NCBI GenBank assembly: GCA_900551015.1
Contig: URUI01000002.1
Span: forward strand, 1-64,000
Length of the DNA stretch: 64,000 nt
Source of the DNA: an uncultured Collinsella sp.
GTDB lineage: Bacteria; Actinomycetota; Coriobacteriia; Coriobacteriales; Coriobacteriaceae
Direction: 5' to 3'
The position numbers and the translations under genes were made by a program. The notes under the pieces were generated by a model. The model was not told the DNA's origin, ran no database searches, and worked only from the letters and a program-made list of their open reading frames with translations. The first letter of the stretch is position 1. Each line of letters begins with the position of its first letter. Shown here one piece after another: positions 27,113-37,396 of the stretch.

Positions 27113-27901
27113 CTAATGGCTGGAATAGCAGGTGGTGTGGGCGGCGCGGAAGCGGCAGTGTTCGCGCATGCGGCAGATAGTGCAGGTGGGGCGGCTCTGG
27201 GCGTCGTGGACCTCGCCGTCAAACAGACCGATCACCGCGGTCACGCTTTTGGTGGGCATGAGCAGGCTGGTGGGCGTGACGGTAAGCCCGATGAGCCGCG
27301 TGGCGTTGAGTGCAGCCACGATCGAGCGCTGGGACGTAAGCGGGCAGTCGCCGTAGCCGGGACTGAAGCGCCAGTTACCGGCGAGTCCGTGTGCGGCGGC
27401 CGCAGCCTTGACCTGCTGGTCCATCTGCTCGACGGCGGCTTCTACATAGGCAGAGCATGCGGCGTCGAGCACGGCTCCCTCCAGGGGCTGCTGGGCTCCT
27501 GTGGTGCGCAGACGACGCTCGGCGTCCATGCCGAGGGTGCATGCCATGAGCGCGGCAGAGCGGGCATCTTTGAGATGGCGATAGATGTCGCGACCACGCA
27601 GCTCAACGTTGGTGCCAACCAGACGGATGCTGGGCTCTCCCTGCTCATCGACGCTCGTGGCATCGATGGCAAATACGCGGCGCACGCCACGGGGCTCAAT
27701 GTCCAGTTCCAGACGCTCAACGACAAGCTCAATACGCTGCGACAGCTCGGGCTCAATCTGCTGACCGCCGTAGCCCAGGTAGCGCAGCATCTCGGCACGG
27801 TCGACTCGGGGGCGATGGGCGGCATCGATACGGTAGAGCGCCGGCGACGCAAGGTCGGCCGGCACTTCACCAAAAGCTGTATCGATGTGCGGTTTTTCCA
27901 T
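27113..27901 (-). CDS. Stand-alone MetH reactivation (activation) domain protein
   Basis: A 262-residue protein matching the C-terminal activation domain of cobalamin-dependent methionine synthase, which reductively methylates oxidised cob(II)alamin with SAM. The family motif is seen in TPTSLLMPTKSVTAVIGL, preceded by NWRFSPGYGDCPL. A C-terminal cysteine cluster CTICRMREHC looks like a metal or Fe-S ligand set, absent from E. coli MetH. Its ATG overlaps the metF stop (TAATG) and it lies 10 bases before metH: metF, activation protein and synthase are one operon. Splitting the domain from MetH is known in several anaerobes. Confidence 0.9.
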   Translation of the reverse strand: MEKPHIDTAFGEVPADLASPALYRIDAAHRPRVDRAEMLRYLGYGGQQIEPELSQRIELVVERLELDIEPRGVRRVFAIDATSVDEQGEPSIRLVGTNVELRGRDIYRHLKDARSAALMACTLGMDAERRLRTTGAQQPLEGAVLDAACSAYVEAAVEQMDQQVKAAAAAHGLAGNWRFSPGYGDCPLTSQRSIVAALNATRLIGLTVTPTSLLMPTKSVTAVIGLFDGEVHDAQSRPTCTICRMREHCRFRAAHTTCYSSH

Positions 27902-28773
27902 TACCCCAGGCGCTCCATAATGGTCGCGGCGATTGCAGGACGGTTCATAGTGTACAGGTGCAGACCGTTGGCGCCGTGCTCCTTGAGGTCGCAAAGCTGG
28001 CGGGCGGCATAATCTACACCGGCTGCTTGCAGGCTCTCGGGGTCGTTCTCGTACTTGGCGAGGATCTTGATGACGGGGGAGGGCAGCGATGCGCCGCACA
28101 TAAAGACCATGCGGCTGATCTGCGACTTGCCCATAAACGGCATGATGCCCGCGGTAATGGGCACGGTGATACCTGCCTTGTCGGCAAGCTCGCGGAAGCG
28201 GTAGAAGCACTCGTTGTCAAAGAAGAGCTGCGTCACAAAGAAGCTCGCGCCGGCATCTTGCTTTTGCTTGAGGTATTCGACCGAGAGGTTGAGATCCTCG
28301 CAGGCAATGTGGCCCTCGGGGTAGGCTGCGGCGCCCACGCAAAAGCCGGCGTCGACGAGCTCGGGGATAAGGTCGCGGGCGTAGGCGTAGTCCGAGGCAG
28401 GCTTGTCGTCCTCGGTCGCGCTGGCGGGAAGATCACCGCGCAGGGCCAGCACATTTTCTACGCCGGCGGTGCGATACTCGTCGATCTTGGCGGCGATGTC
28501 GGCGTGGGTGCGGCCCACGCAGGTGAGGTGCGCTACCGAGGGCGTATCGAATTCGCTCGTAATCATATGCGCGATGGGGGCGGTGGTGGCGCCGTTGCCC
28601 GAGCCGCCGGCCGAGCAGGTGACCGAGACAAAGCTCGGCGAAAGCTTGCACAGATTGCCTGCCACCTCGCGAGCCGTGTCGAGGGTAAGCTCGCCCTTGG
28701 GCGGGAACATCTCAAACGAAACGGGCGCGGTGCCCTGGGATGCTGCCTGCTTAAAAACCTCGTCGACGCGCAT
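27901..28773 (-). CDS. metF: 5,10-methylenetetrahydrofolate reductase
   Basis: A 290-residue FAD enzyme that makes 5-methyl-tetrahydrofolate for methionine synthase. It begins with VSFEMFPPKGE (catalytic Glu), and has LALRGDLP and FFVTQLFFDNECF, the folate-binding region. Length is normal. It is the first gene of the metF-activator-metH operon; its TAA overlaps the next ATG. The ATG at 28773 follows AAAGGAG. No S-box, cobalamin or SAH riboswitch is recognisable in the 5' region. Confidence 0.95.
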   Translation of the reverse strand: MRVDEVFKQAASQGTAPVSFEMFPPKGELTLDTAREVAGNLCKLSPSFVSVTCSAGGSGNGATTAPIAHMITSEFDTPSVAHLTCVGRTHADIAAKIDEYRTAGVENVLALRGDLPASATEDDKPASDYAYARDLIPELVDAGFCVGAAAYPEGHIACEDLNLSVEYLKQKQDAGASFFVTQLFFDNECFYRFRELADKAGITVPITAGIMPFMGKSQISRMVFMCGASLPSPVIKILAKYENDPESLQAAGVDYAARQLCDLKEHGANGLHLYTMNRPAIAATIMERLG

Positions 28774-29198
28774 ATCGTGCTCCTTTAGATACGTAATAGT
28801 GTGATGTGTTGTAAGGATTCTACAGCACCACTGTGCCGCGGTGGAGTTTTACTCGCTATTTGGGAATACCAATCGAAGATGTTTCGCTATCGGCATTTTC
28901 TATAACAGGGCGGTCAATGTAGGATGGGCTATATTGAATGGTATCTGATGCGAAATACCAGTTAAGAAAGCCCCGTCCCAAATTGACTACCCTTAAACCA
29001 TGGGGAGAGGTCTGCAATTTATGCAGTTGATTGGCTGTTGAGGGTGGCAATACCGCCTCGATGGGGTAACCTCATTGATTGGTTTCGCGACAGCAACATA
29101 ACGGTAATGTCGCGGAAACACGGCGAGTCTAAGCTATGACTCGTTCGTTAGTAATCAACACCGCTTCTCACGCGGTGCCGATACGAAGGGAGTTCCGT
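28774..29198. other. Divergent metF/glnA intergenic region with hairpin
   Basis: 425 bases of lower GC. The main structure is GTTTCGCGACA ... TGTCGCGGAAAC (29082-29119), an 11-bp stem with one bulge and a loop containing ATAACGGTAAT, about 80 bases before glnA; it could be an attenuator or operator for nitrogen control. A 64-codon minus-strand frame at 28856-29050 starts at TTG without a ribosome site and is not called. No riboswitch consensus was found. Confidence 0.4.
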
Positions 29199-31286
29199 AT
29201 GGCCGAACTTACTGACCGCTTCGGGACCATGGTGTTCTCTGAGGAAGTCATGAAGGACTACCTCCCCAAGGACATTTGGAAGCGCCTTGCTGCAACCCTC
29301 GAGGGCGGTGAACCGCTCGACCTGGATGTGGCCAACGCCGTTGCCCATGCCATGAAGGTCTGGGCCATCTCCAAGGGCGCGACGCACTACGCGCACTGGT
29401 TCCAGCCGCTTTCGGGCATTACTTCCGAGAAGCACGACAGCTTCCTGGAGCCCAACCACGACGGCACCGCCATTACCAAGTTTACGGGCAAGAACCTCAT
29501 CCAGGGCGAGCCCGATGCCTCGAGCTTCCCCAACGGTGGCCTGCGTGCTACCTTCGAGGCCCGTGGCTACACCGCTTGGGACCCCACCAGCCCCGCCTTT
29601 ATCAAGGACGATGTCCTGTGCATCCCCACGGCTTTCTGCTCCTACACGGGCGAGGCCCTGGACAAGAAGACCCCGCTGCTGCGCTCCATGACCGCGCTCT
29701 CGCGTGAGTCTAAGCGCGTTTTGGCGCTGTTTGGCAAGACCCCCAAGAAGGTCGTTCCTTCCGTGGGTGACGAGCAGGAGTACTTCCTGATCAAGAAGGA
29801 CGCTTACCGCAAGCGCAAGGACCTGGTCATCACCGGCCGCACCCTCTTTGGTGCTGCTCCATGCAAGGGCCAGGAGCTCGAGGAGCACTACTTCGGCGCT
29901 ATCCGTCCCACCGTCTCGGCCTATATGAAGGATCTGGACGATGAACTGTGGGCTCTTGGCATTCCCGCCAAGACCAAGCACAACGAGGTTGCTCCCTGCC
30001 AGCATGAGCTCGCACCGGTCTATGGCGAGGTCAACGAGGCCATCGACCAGAATCTGGTCATGATGGAGAAGATGAAGCTCATCGCCTCCCGCCACGACTT
30101 GGTCTGCCTGCTGCACGAGAAGCCCTTCGAGGGCATCAACGGTTCGGGCAAGCACAACAACTGGTCGCTTGGCACCGAGTCCGAGAATCTGCTCGATCCG
30201 GGCGACACCCCGCTCGACAACCTGCAGTTCATCGTCTTCCTCACCGCGGTGATCGAGGCCGTCGATAACTATCAGGAGCTCCTGCGTGCCTCCGTTGCCT
30301 CTGCCGGCAACGACCATCGTCTGGGCGCCAACGAGGCTCCTCCGGCGATTATGTCCATCTTCCTGGGCGACCAGCTTACCGAGGTCGTCGAGAAGATTAT
30401 CGATGGCAAGGCTTCCGTCCATGCCACGCGCGGCGTGCTCGACCTGGGTGCCGATACCCTGCCCAAGCTGATGCAGGACAACACCGATCGCAACCGCACC
30501 TCCCCGTTTGCCTTCACCGGCAACAAGTTCGAGTTCCGTGCCTGCGGCTCCGAGCAGAACGTCTCCGACTCCAACCTGGTGCTCGATGCCGCCGTGGCCA
30601 AGTCGCTCAAGTCCTTCGCCGACGCGCTTGAGGGTACGCCCGAGGATGAGTTCCAGGACGCTGCGCTCGAGTACTGCAAGAAGGTCCTGACCGACCACCA
30701 GCGCATTCTCTTTTCCGGCGATGGCTACTCCGACGAGTGGCCCGTTGAGGCCGAGAAGCGCGGCCTTGCCAACAACAAGACCACGGCCGACGCCCTGCCC
30801 GCCTTTGTTTCCGATAAGGCCATCGCGCTCTTTGAGGAGACGGGCGTCCTGACCAAGGCCGAGGCCCAGTGCCGCTACGACTGCAAGCTCGAGAAGTACA
30901 ACAAGCTCATGAACATCGAGGCCACCACGATGGTTCGCGAGGCGCGTCGTACCTATCGCCCGGTCATTACCGCCTATGCCACCAAGGTCGCTAAGGGCCT
31001 TGAGACTATTCGTGCCGCTGGTGCGGAGGCCGCCATGCAGTGCGAGCAGAACACGCTCAACAAGCTCTGCAACGGTATCACCACCATCAACGACTCCATC
31101 AAGGCGCTCGACGCCGTGCATCAGAAGGCCGAAGCCCTCGATGGTCAGGAGCAGGCCAACGTGTATGCACACGAGGTCGTTCCCGCTATGGATACGCTGC
31201 GCGCCGCCGTGGATGCCATGGAGGAAATTGTGGCCGCCGACTACTGGCCGGTCCCGACCTACGATGACATTCTGTTCTACGTGTAG
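29199..31286 (+). CDS. glnN: Glutamine synthetase type III
   Basis: A 695-residue GSIII, which forms glutamine from glutamate, ammonia and ATP in a dodecamer unrelated in size to GSI. Recognised by [16 protein letters not shown] near the start, [17 protein letters not shown], the ATP-binding [10 protein letters not shown], and [13 protein letters not shown]. The start chosen is the ATG at 29199 after AAGGGAG; an in-frame ATG at 29136 lies in the leader. It is monocistronic between a leader hairpin and a strong terminator. GSIII is common in gut Bacteroidetes and anaerobic Gram-positives. Confidence 0.96.
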   Translation: MAELTDRFGTMVFSEEVMKDYLPKDIWKRLAATLEGGEPLDLDVANAVAHAMKVWAISKGATHYAHWFQPLSGITSEKHDSFLEPNHDGTAITKFTGKNLIQGEPDASSFPNGGLRATFEARGYTAWDPTSPAFIKDDVLCIPTAFCSYTGEALDKKTPLLRSMTALSRESKRVLALFGKTPKKVVPSVGDEQEYFLIKKDAYRKRKDLVITGRTLFGAAPCKGQELEEHYFGAIRPTVSAYMKDLDDELWALGIPAKTKHNEVAPCQHELAPVYGEVNEAIDQNLVMMEKMKLIASRHDLVCLLHEKPFEGINGSGKHNNWSLGTESENLLDPGDTPLDNLQFIVFLTAVIEAVDNYQELLRASVASAGNDHRLGANEAPPAIMSIFLGDQLTEVVEKIIDGKASVHATRGVLDLGADTLPKLMQDNTDRNRTSPFAFTGNKFEFRACGSEQNVSDSNLVLDAAVAKSLKSFADALEGTPEDEFQDAALEYCKKVLTDHQRILFSGDGYSDEWPVEAEKRGLANNKTTADALPAFVSDKAIALFEETGVLTKAEAQCRYDCKLEKYNKLMNIEATTMVREARRTYRPVITAYATKVAKGLETIRAAGAEAAMQCEQNTLNKLCNGITTINDSIKALDAVHQKAEALDGQEQANVYAHEVVPAMDTLRAAVDAMEEIVAADYWPVPTYDDILFYV

Positions 31287-31314
31287 GACTGGGACAGCAT
31301 ACCGTCACGGTTGA

Positions 31315-31351
31315 AAGCCGGGGTCCGCATTACGCGGGCCCCGGCTTTTTT
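31315..31351 (+). terminator. Glutamine synthetase terminator
   Basis: A 14-bp stem AAGCCGGGGTCCGC/GCGGGCCCCGGCTT (one G-T pair) with a five-base loop and a T-run. Confidence 0.93.
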
Positions 31352-31393
31352 GTTGAACAAATTCACTAGGGCGGCGTCCGTTCGTGTCGTTTA

Positions 31394-32134
31394 TTAGGGT
31401 AGGGGTGTGCGCGTTGCCGTGTCGTGAAAATGGAAGATGCTCGGAATATAACGCGCCTCGATGTACTCAAATTGAGTTCCGGTTGAGTCGAATGTCTGGC
31501 TGGTTATGGCTGCCAGATACGAAGAAGAATCGACGCCAAGCAACCGGCAGTCCTCAGCGTCGGGCTGGACGAGTGTTATCGTTCGTTTGCTCACGGCAAT
31601 GGTGAGCCCTAGCTCATCCTCGATGTAATGGAAGAGCGACAGGGTGGCATTCTGCTCGTTTAAGCCGGGGACGGAGGAAGTTAGGAAGTAGTGGCGGTCG
31701 ACAACGACCGGTTTATCGTCGAGCATGCGGACGAGCTTCAAATGCGTAAGGTCTTCTCCTTCGGGAAATCCCGTCAATTGAGCTAGACACTTATCGGTGC
31801 TTACGTGCTCGAAATAGACGATTTTTGACGTTGGAATTGCTCCGATCGCGTGTGCCGATTCGCTGAACGAAGAAAGGCCACTTACGGTGAATGCGCCCTC
31901 TTTGCTGGTGCCTGCAAGTGACGTTTCGATTACGAGGACTCCCTTGCCTTTAATGGACTGAACTAGACCCTCATTTGCGAGAAGTGAGATGGCCTTGCGC
32001 ACCGTCATTCGAGAGCAGGAGAACTCTTTGGAAAGATTTTGTTCGGAAGGAAGGAGCGATCCTACGGGATGTTTGCCTTCGACAATCCGCTCTCGTAGGC
32101 TTCGGTAAATTTCACTGTACAGGATTCTTGCCAA
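31394..32134 (-). CDS. GntR-family regulator with UTRA domain
   Basis: A 246-residue repressor. Residues 1-70 are the GntR winged helix (LLPSEQNLSKEFSCSRMTVR); residues ~80-240 are a UTRA ligand domain ending GTQFEYIEARYIPSIF. TreR and related GntR/UTRA proteins sense phosphorylated sugars. It is divergent from the GH4/PTS operon, whose promoter carries two TGTCTAGACA palindromes, its probable targets. The likely inducer is the phosphorylated alpha-glucoside delivered by the PTS. Confidence 0.92.
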   Translation of the reverse strand: MARILYSEIYRSLRERIVEGKHPVGSLLPSEQNLSKEFSCSRMTVRKAISLLANEGLVQSIKGKGVLVIETSLAGTSKEGAFTVSGLSSFSESAHAIGAIPTSKIVYFEHVSTDKCLAQLTGFPEGEDLTHLKLVRMLDDKPVVVDRHYFLTSSVPGLNEQNATLSLFHYIEDELGLTIAVSKRTITLVQPDAEDCRLLGVDSSSYLAAITSQTFDSTGTQFEYIEARYIPSIFHFHDTATRTPLP

Positions 32135-32266
32135 AATGTTCTCCTTATTGAGGTTGTACAGAATGCGTCGAATCGGCGCGATTATCCGCTTCTACCAATT
32201 ATAGGAAGTGGAGACACTTAAAGTTGCCGCTTACCGCCATAAATCAACCGTTCGCCCGTGTGCTTA

Positions 32267-33674
<1,408 letters not shown>

Positions 33675-33742
33675 TACCGGAAATCAATTTTGTGAATGAT
33701 GGCGGGCGGCCGACCTTGGACAGGTCGCATGGGAGGAAAACC

Positions 33743-35212
33743 ATGAGCGAAAGCAAAGAGCTTGCAAATCGCAAGCTCGGCGAGGACGTAGTTGGCCTCG
33801 TCGGCGGTAAGGAAAACATCCTGAGCATCTCGCACTGCATGACGCGTCTGCGTTTCAAGCTGCGAGACGATGCGAAGGCCGATACTAAGGCAATTGAGTC
33901 TCATAAAGGCGTCATTCAAGTAATCAACGCGAATGGCCAGTATCAGGTTGTTGTCGGCATCAATGTGATTGAGGATGTTTACGATGCCGCGGTTGCCGCT
34001 TCTGGTGCCGAGGGGCTGGGCGAGGTTAATCTTGATGGTGAGCCCGTCAAGAAAGGAAACCTTGTTAGTGCCCTTATCGATACTATTTCAGGCGTAATCC
34101 AGCCGATTCTTGCGGTGCTGTGTGCCGCGGGTATGATCAAGGGTGTTTTGAGTATTCTCGTCGCCCTCGGATGGATTACGGCGACAGACGGCTTGTACCA
34201 GATTCTATATGCGGCTGGTGACGGCTTCTTCTACTTCCTGCCGATTATCCTTGGCTATACCGCGGCAAAGAAGTTTGGCTGTAGTGAGTTCGTTGGCATG
34301 ACGCTCGGTATCGCACTTACGTATCCGGCGATGGTCAACATCACATCTGGCGATGTTTTGGGAACGGTACTTGCCGGCACTCCCTTTGCCATGAACTACT
34401 ACACGACTTTCCTCGGCATACCCGTCATCATGCCGTCTTCGGGTTATACGAGCTCTGTCATTCCGATTATCATTTCTGTTTGGTTCGCGGCAAAGCTGGA
34501 GAAGTGGTGCCGCAAGCATTTCTCTGAGTATGTAAAGTTCTTCTTTGTGCCTACATGCGTGCTCGTTGTGATGGTCCCCGCTACCTATTTGATTATTGGC
34601 CCGATTGCCACCCTGATCACGAACCTCATGAGCCTGCTGTTTAACTCCCTCTACAGCTTGCCTGTCATCGGCGGCGCGCTCGGCGGCATCGTGCTTACTG
34701 CCATTTGGCAGCCTATGGTCATCTTCGGCTTCCACTGGAGTGTCATTGCTCTCATGCTGGTGAACATTGCCTCCCAGGGCTGGGATATTGTCATGGCGCC
34801 GTACATGGTTTGCTCGTACGCTCAGTCCCTTGCCGTCCTCGCTATCCTTCTGAAGACTAAGGACGTAAAGCTCAAGCAGCTTGCATGGCCGGCGTTCATC
34901 TCGGGCTTCTTCTTCGGCATCACTGAGCCCTGCATCTACGGCGTGACCCTTCCGCGCAAGAAGCCTTTTATCATGAGCTGCATCGCCTCTGTGCCCGGCG
35001 GCCTAATCATCGGCGCTCTTGGCACCAAGATGTTCGCCTTCACCGGCGGCGGCTTCTGCGCCTTCCCGGGCTTCATTGACCCGTCCGGTGCAATGGGCGC
35101 GAACTACCTGATTTACGTAATCATAGCCATCGTGGTTTCCAGCGTGATTTCGTTCCTGCTTACGTATGCGACGTACAAGGAGGACGTGCCGGCGGTAGAG
35201 GCTGCAAAGTAG
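33743..35212 (+). CDS. PTS EIIBC permease, glucoside/sucrose superfamily
   Basis: A 489-residue membrane permease. Residues 1-~85 are EIIB with the phospho-cysteine in ISHCMTRLRFKL (Cys32). The rest is a ten-helix EIIC; FGITEPCIYGVTLP is the characteristic loop of the beta-glucoside/sucrose/trehalose branch. There is no fused EIIA, so phosphate must come from a separate EIIA(Glc), probably the crr product at 16371. The ATG at 33743 follows GGGAGG. With the GH4 enzyme the substrate is an alpha-linked disaccharide. Confidence 0.92.
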   Translation: MSESKELANRKLGEDVVGLVGGKENILSISHCMTRLRFKLRDDAKADTKAIESHKGVIQVINANGQYQVVVGINVIEDVYDAAVAASGAEGLGEVNLDGEPVKKGNLVSALIDTISGVIQPILAVLCAAGMIKGVLSILVALGWITATDGLYQILYAAGDGFFYFLPIILGYTAAKKFGCSEFVGMTLGIALTYPAMVNITSGDVLGTVLAGTPFAMNYYTTFLGIPVIMPSSGYTSSVIPIIISVWFAAKLEKWCRKHFSEYVKFFFVPTCVLVVMVPATYLIIGPIATLITNLMSLLFNSLYSLPVIGGALGGIVLTAIWQPMVIFGFHWSVIALMLVNIASQGWDIVMAPYMVCSYAQSLAVLAILLKTKDVKLKQLAWPAFISGFFFGITEPCIYGVTLPRKKPFIMSCIASVPGGLIIGALGTKMFAFTGGGFCAFPGFIDPSGAMGANYLIYVIIAIVVSSVISFLLTYATYKEDVPAVEAAK

Positions 35213-35338
35213 CCAAAGAAGTGGAGCCGCGGGACAAGTATTTCCCCGCGCGCCAGCAATCTAACAGGGTCGTCCTTGGATAAGCGCCGAGGGCGACCTT
35301 GTCTTGTGCTGGTTTCGTTTGAGAGGCAGTGGTTGAGA

Positions 35339-36775
35339 GTGTCTAATATTATCTTTGGCAATAGGATGGGTGAGGCGTGCCTTGCGGCGTGGAGGTCCGC
35401 GGGCGTGGAAGTCCGCTCGGTCGTGGTCCGACAGGATGGTGAAGTCGTCTTTGAGCATGCGGCTGCGCCGTTCGCCCTCGAACACGTTCATCCGCTCTAT
35501 TCTGTGACTAAGTCCTTTACCTCGGTCGCTGTCGGGATGTTGGTGAATGAAGGACGGCTATCGCTGACCGATCGCTGGATTTCATACTTCCCGGAATATG
35601 AAGGAGAGATCGCGGATGAGCGCTTTCGCAATGTGACGGTTCGCAATTTGCTGACTATGACGATGGGGCAGGAGAGTGACCTGTCGTATATTGGCGCGGG
35701 AGACGACTGGGCACATGAGGTTCTTCATCGTGAGTTTGATTGGAAGCCGGGCGAGGTCTTTCACTACGATTCGCTGTGTTCACATTTATTGAGCATGCTC
35801 GTGCAACGCGTAAGTGGAACGAAAGAATCCGATTATCTCGCCGAACGTTTGTTTACGCCGTTAGGCATTAGAAATTGGTGGTGGGAAGAGGATCAAGCTG
35901 GTCATACGACCGGAGGTTTTGGTCTTCACCTTTCGACGCCGGATTTGGCTAAGTTTGGTCAATGTTTGCTGGATGGTGGCAAGTGGCGTGGGGAACAGAT
36001 CATTCCTGCGGAATGGGTTGCCGAGGCGACGAAGATTCAGATGGAAACGAGCCCCTTTTATCCGTCAGAGGCAACTGAAGACAGCAATGGCTATGGATAC
36101 CAGTTCTGGATGTGCCGGCGTGGCGGGTTCAGATGCTCTGGCCTTTTTGGGCAGCTGTGCTACATGCGGCCCACAGATGGCCTTGTCATCGCCTGCTCGA
36201 GTTCCACGACAGGAAGTAAGGCGCTGCTTGATCCGCTGTATGAGGTATTGTTCAAAGAGTCTAGTGTTCGGGAAACGCTGGCTTCCGAACGTGACTTCGA
36301 TAGCATTCCCGTGCCAGTTGGGTTGGCTTCTGGCGGACGTTTGAGTTCATTACGCCTCGAGGGCATTCATCGTTGCATTTTCGGGGATTTTGAAGAGATC
36401 GATATTCGATTCCATGAGAATGAGCTGGATTTGTCTCTGTTGCGCGATGGTCGTGAGTACGGCGTGAGGGCCGGCTACGAGTCTTGGGTTTGCAAATCGG
36501 GCGATGGGGCCGGAGTCGGAGACCTCTTTCCCTTCGTGACTCATGAAGCTGAGAGGGACGATGCCCCCGCATGGGATGTTCGCAAGTTGTTTGCAGCGTA
36601 TGCCTGGACTTCGCCAACAAATTTACAAATCGAGACCAGGGAACTGGACTACACGCGGCGCTGTTTTATCGATGTGCGGATCGGAGGTAATTATGCTGTG
36701 TGCAGGGTGCGAGTTGAGGGAATGTACTGTTTCCCGGCACCCTCGGAACTCACAGCGATTTTGAAGTTGGGATAA
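35339..36775 (+). CDS. Serine hydrolase of the beta-lactamase/class C family
   Basis: About 478 residues. The active-site SxxK is SVTK (Ser55 from the chosen start) in YSVTKSFTSVAVGMLV; a Tyr-x-Ser (YDS) takes the place of YxN. The C-terminal ~170 residues are an extra domain of unknown fold. No signal peptide is seen, so this is probably an esterase/amidase rather than a resistance enzyme. The start is uncertain: GTG 35339, ATG 35366, or TTG 35276, none with a strong ribosome site. It is the last gene after the PTS operon and may act on acylated glycosides, which is only a guess. Confidence 0.82.
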   Translation: MSNIIFGNRMGEACLAAWRSAGVEVRSVVVRQDGEVVFEHAAAPFALEHVHPLYSVTKSFTSVAVGMLVNEGRLSLTDRWISYFPEYEGEIADERFRNVTVRNLLTMTMGQESDLSYIGAGDDWAHEVLHREFDWKPGEVFHYDSLCSHLLSMLVQRVSGTKESDYLAERLFTPLGIRNWWWEEDQAGHTTGGFGLHLSTPDLAKFGQCLLDGGKWRGEQIIPAEWVAEATKIQMETSPFYPSEATEDSNGYGYQFWMCRRGGFRCSGLFGQLCYMRPTDGLVIACSSSTTGSKALLDPLYEVLFKESSVRETLASERDFDSIPVPVGLASGGRLSSLRLEGIHRCIFGDFEEIDIRFHENELDLSLLRDGREYGVRAGYESWVCKSGDGAGVGDLFPFVTHEAERDDAPAWDVRKLFAAYAWTSPTNLQIETRELDYTRRCFIDVRIGGNYAVCRVRVEGMYCFPAPSELTAILKLG

Positions 36776-36803
36776 TTTTCAAGACGTGCGATTGATAAGA
36801 AAG

Positions 36804-36855
36804 ATTGCCAACATCACGGCTAATGGAGACGGAGCTGTCTCCGGGCAATGTTTTT
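36804..36855 (+). terminator. Terminator after the glucoside operon
   Basis: GGAGAC/GTCTCC stem inside a longer ATTGCC...GGCAAT pairing, followed by TGTTTTT. Confidence 0.7.
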
Positions 36856-36948
36856 CGATACGGACGTTTCAGTTATCGTATTGCTAGGGACTAAGTTAAT
36901 CACTTGTTAAGGCCGAAGCGTAGGTGCGTTTTCTCGGCTCTGTACCCT

Positions 36949-36970
36949 GTTGGGCTCGAATCCCGGCGCA
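36949..36970 (+). repeat. tRNA T-arm-like fragment
   Basis: TTGGGCTCGAATCCCGGCGCA resembles a tRNA T-arm and acceptor 3' strand, but no matching 5' half lies upstream. It sits 50 bases from tRNA-Glu in the opposite orientation and may be a relic of an integration event. Confidence 0.35.
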
Positions 36971-36976
36971 TGGCAG

Positions 36977-37009
36977 CAAAAAGCCCGCTACCGAATTGGT
37001 AACGGGCTT
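36977..37009 (-). terminator. tRNA-Glu terminator
   Basis: Minus strand: AAGCCCGTTACC/GGTAGCGGGCTT hairpin followed by TTTTT, just downstream of tRNA-Glu. Confidence 0.85.
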
Positions 37010-37020
37010 CTCAGGTTCTG

Positions 37021-37097
37021 TGGTGCCCCCAGCGGGATTCGAACCCGCGATATCCACCTTGAAAGGGTGGCGTCCTTGGCCGCTAGACGATGGGGAC
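37021..37097 (-). tRNA. tRNA-Glu (TTC anticodon)
   Basis: The minus strand folds as a complete cloverleaf: acceptor GTCCCCA/TGGGGGC, anticodon stem CCACC/GGTGG around loop CTTTCAA (anticodon TTC), T-arm GCGGGTTCGAATCCCGC, discriminator A and encoded CCA (37021-37023). Confidence 0.96.
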
Positions 37098-37196
37098 AGC
37101 GGGAAAGAGTATAGCAGACTTTTTTGTCGGCGCGTATATCGTTGGCAAACTGGAAAACCACCACACAGGAGCCGACTTTCTATCCCGATCTTCAAA

Positions 37197-37338
37197 CATC
37201 TCAATCTGTAACATTTGGGCTGATAAATCGGCTCTATCTGTTACAGATCGAGACAAAAGGCAGGCGTCGGGACGAACATCTCATTCTGTAACAGTAAGAC
37301 GACTTTTAACAGTCTAGATGTTACAGATTGAGACAAAC
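37197..37338. repeat. Tandem pair of 62-base hairpin repeats
   Basis: Two 62-base units (37197-37258, 37277-37338) at 80-base period. Each starts CATCTCA(A/T)TCTGTAACA and ends TGTTACAGAT(C/T)GAGACAAA, so each folds into a ~17-bp stem with a variable loop. No ORF in the region is credible. Confidence 0.75.
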
Positions 37339-37354
37339 CGCTGGGATGGGTCAA

Positions 37355-37390
37355 AACCACCACAAAGGTGCCTGTCCCCTTTGTGGTGGC
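37355..37390 (-). terminator. Terminator of the murT-gatD gene
   Basis: Minus strand: CCACCACAAAGG ... CCTTTGTGGTGG, a 12-bp perfect stem followed by TTTT, 10 bases after the stop at 37397. Confidence 0.9.
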
Positions 37391-37396
37391 GAGGTG

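Noticed and set aside
28856..29050. 64-codon minus-strand frame between metF and glnN
   Set aside because: It starts at TTG, has no ribosome site and no recognisable motif.
28774..29198. Cobalamin or SAM riboswitch before metF
   Set aside because: No B12-box, S-box or SAH consensus was found on the minus strand.
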